DNA of 20,000 bases, from contig SEYY01000682.1 in the NCBI GenBank assembly GCA_009176605.1, positions 91,627-111,626 on the forward strand, written 5' to 3'. A model generated the notes under the pieces. That model searched no databases. It saw only the letters and a program-made list of their open reading frames with translations, and had not been told where the DNA came from. This DNA is from Armadillidium nasatum. Taxonomy: Eukaryota > Arthropoda > Malacostraca > Isopoda > Armadillidiidae. Positions 1-20,000 of this stretch are shown one piece after another (the first letter of the stretch is position 1; each line of letters starts with the position of its first letter). Made by a program: the position numbers and the translations under genes.

Positions 1-57
1 TTTTATTTTTGTCATTGTTTTATTATTACTTTATTGCCGTATATATTATTATTATTA

Positions 58-105
<48 letters not shown>

Positions 106-113
106 TATTATTA

Positions 114-150
<37 letters not shown>

Positions 151-358
151 ATTTATATTATTTATTTATCTATTTCCTTCCTTTTTCTCTCTCTATCTCT
201 ATTCCCTTACATTTCATGAGAATGTGGTAAACCAGAACAAAAAACATCTGGAAGACATAAAACTTGAACCAACTTTAAACTCTGTCTTGGGAAAAAAAAA
301 AATAAAATAAAATAAATAAATAAATAAAATTTTTTTTGTAATTTTTTTGCTATTATTA

Positions 359-413
<55 letters not shown>

Positions 414-720
414 GTTATTATTACTATTATTACTATTATTGTCTTACAAGTATTGTTATCATTGATTATTATTATTATTATTATTTTTATTTATTATTAT
501 TTATTATTATTACTAACATTATTACTATTATTATTAGAATTATTTACTATTTTTTACTACATATGCGGAAGATATCCCTATAATTCTAGCGACGCCACAC
601 AGTAACAATAATGCTGTACTATTTTCTAGTATTATAAATAATAATATTTGTATTATAAATAAAAATATTTTCTGGAGATGATATTTATTTAATTATAATT
701 ACAATTATTATTATCATTAC

Positions 721-766
<46 letters not shown>

Positions 767-944
767 GTTATTGTCCTTGTCGTTTACTCATTATTATTAC
801 CATTACTAGCTACTATTATAACTATAATTGTCATTAATTTATATTATTATGGGTAATATTGTATTTAACTTTTATTACTACTATTATTATTATTGCCATT
901 GCTATATTTATTATTGCTCATTATAATTATTCACCATTTTTGTA
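1..944. repeat. (ATT)n-rich low-complexity region
   Basis: Long runs of ATT/TTA triplets lie at about 45-150, 355-450, 465-540 and 717-775, separated by degenerate AT-rich DNA. The Tyr/Ile/Leu-only reading frames here are translations of the triplet repeat and not genes. The region leads directly into a conserved repeat tail at 945-1150. An inverted relative of that tail at 12861-13060 is also joined to AAT-rich DNA, so this tract may be the body of the same repeat. I see no gene here. Confidence 0.85.
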
Positions 945-1150
945 TAATAATGTATATCAAATTATATTGATGTAATATTTATGAACTAAACTTTGGGGTT
1001 CAAAGGAAACCAATGTGCTTCCCCTTAGAAGCCCCTTTTCAGAGTAATGTACAGATAATTATAAATATTGTATCTAGTAGAGTAGGACCTACTGAAAAAA
1101 TTAACTTGTACTTATACTTTTGAATAAAGAATTTTGAATTTGAATTTGAA
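945..1150 (+). mobile_element. 3' tail of an unclassified retroelement-like repeat, copy A
   Basis: The stretch from about 986 (CTAAACTTTGGG, GGAAACCAATG, CCCCTTAGAAGCCCC, then GTAGGACCTAC) is matched in reverse complement at 12861-13026. Part of it is matched again in the last 70 bases of the window. It ends with AATAAA (1123-1128) and a short TTTGAA-type tandem tail, the usual 3' end of a poly(A)- or tandem-repeat-tailed retroelement. No coding capacity is visible, so the class is not assigned. Confidence 0.6.
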
Positions 1151-1172
1151 TTATTATTATTATTATTTTCAG

Positions 1173-1214
1173 GAGCACATTTTGAATTTAGATAAGGTAT
1201 TATTTATTAAAGTC
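1173..1214 (+). other. 5' UTR part of the first coding exon
   Basis: A splice acceptor (TTATTATTTTCAG) ends at 1172, directly after an (ATT)n run and the repeat tail. The 42 bases between it and the ATG at 1215 would be untranslated. This implies at least one upstream non-coding exon and a promoter outside the window. If the acceptor is not used, transcription must start close by. No core promoter was recognised. Confidence 0.45.
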
Positions 1215-19927
<18,713 letters not shown>

Positions 19928-20000
19928 TCACAGTTTATCTTAATAAAGTGCATTTACAATTTTGAAAATTAACAGTAGGTCCTATACGACAACTAAATAC
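19928..20000 (-). mobile_element. 3' tail of the unclassified repeat, copy C (cut by window end)
   Basis: Matches the start of tail copy B (CACAGTTTAT, AATAAAGTGCATTTACAATTTT, AGTAGGTCCTATAC). It shows that the duplicated block extends past the LINE into this tail and beyond the window. Confidence 0.6.

Noticed and set aside
9..583. Reading frames made only of Tyr, Ile and Leu
   Set aside because: They are translations of (ATT)n microsatellites. The same applies to the Tyr/Ile frames over all (AT)n arrays.

Overview
This is eukaryotic, animal-type DNA. It is AT-rich and contains spliced exons, very long (AT)n and (ATT)n microsatellites, a tRNA-derived SINE, and decayed remnants of LINE, gag-like, mariner, hAT and Tigger-like elements. 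This style is common in decapod crustacean genomes, so an arthropod, probably a crustacean, is my best guess. That is inference, since nothing in the window fixes the species.

The only recognisable host gene lies on the + strand from 1215 to 17533. Exons 1-3 (1215-1274, 1537-1764, 2006-2524) join in phase 0. They encode a BTB/POZ domain of the broad/tramtrack/bric-a-brac type and a Ser-rich linker. Two tiny exons follow (5462-5521, 6973-7021), then an 8.75 kb intron and one long terminal exon (15774-17533). The terminal exon carries a bipartite CENP-B/Tigger-like DNA-binding module (two helix-turn-helix units, about 16500-16894), an acidic stretch, a Pro-rich stretch and a Tyr/Gly-rich C-terminus. 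No DDE nuclease domain is visible. The architecture is that of a host-transposase fusion transcription factor. The terminal exon needs three successive +1 frame changes to read from exon 5 to the last stop. These may be insertion-type sequencing errors, real pseudogenising indels or, less likely, recoding. A cassette exon at 13832-13992 could explain the first change.

Layout: 1-1150 is a repeat with an (ATT)n-rich body and a conserved tail. 1173-2524 holds the BTB exons, with a hAT-like MITE end in intron 3. 2525-5461 is intron 4, with homopolymers, ATT arrays and a decayed gag-like stretch. 5522-6972 is intron 5, with a Tigger-like MITE between two (AT)n arrays and a SINE. 7022-15773 is the large intron. 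It holds a decayed minus-strand LINE (7.3-9.7 kb), copy 1 of a direct duplication (10.6-13.1 kb), an unknown ORF (13.83-14.13 kb), mariner and hAT remnants (14.2-15.0 kb), and a SINE tail between two (AT)n arrays (15.28-15.64 kb). 17534-17746 is the 3' UTR. 17.9-20.0 kb is copy 2 of the duplication and runs off the window end.

The BTB domain would give dimerisation and partner recruitment, and the CENP-B-like module would give sequence-specific DNA binding. A Tigger-like MITE in the gene's own intron is a natural candidate class of binding site, but this is untested.
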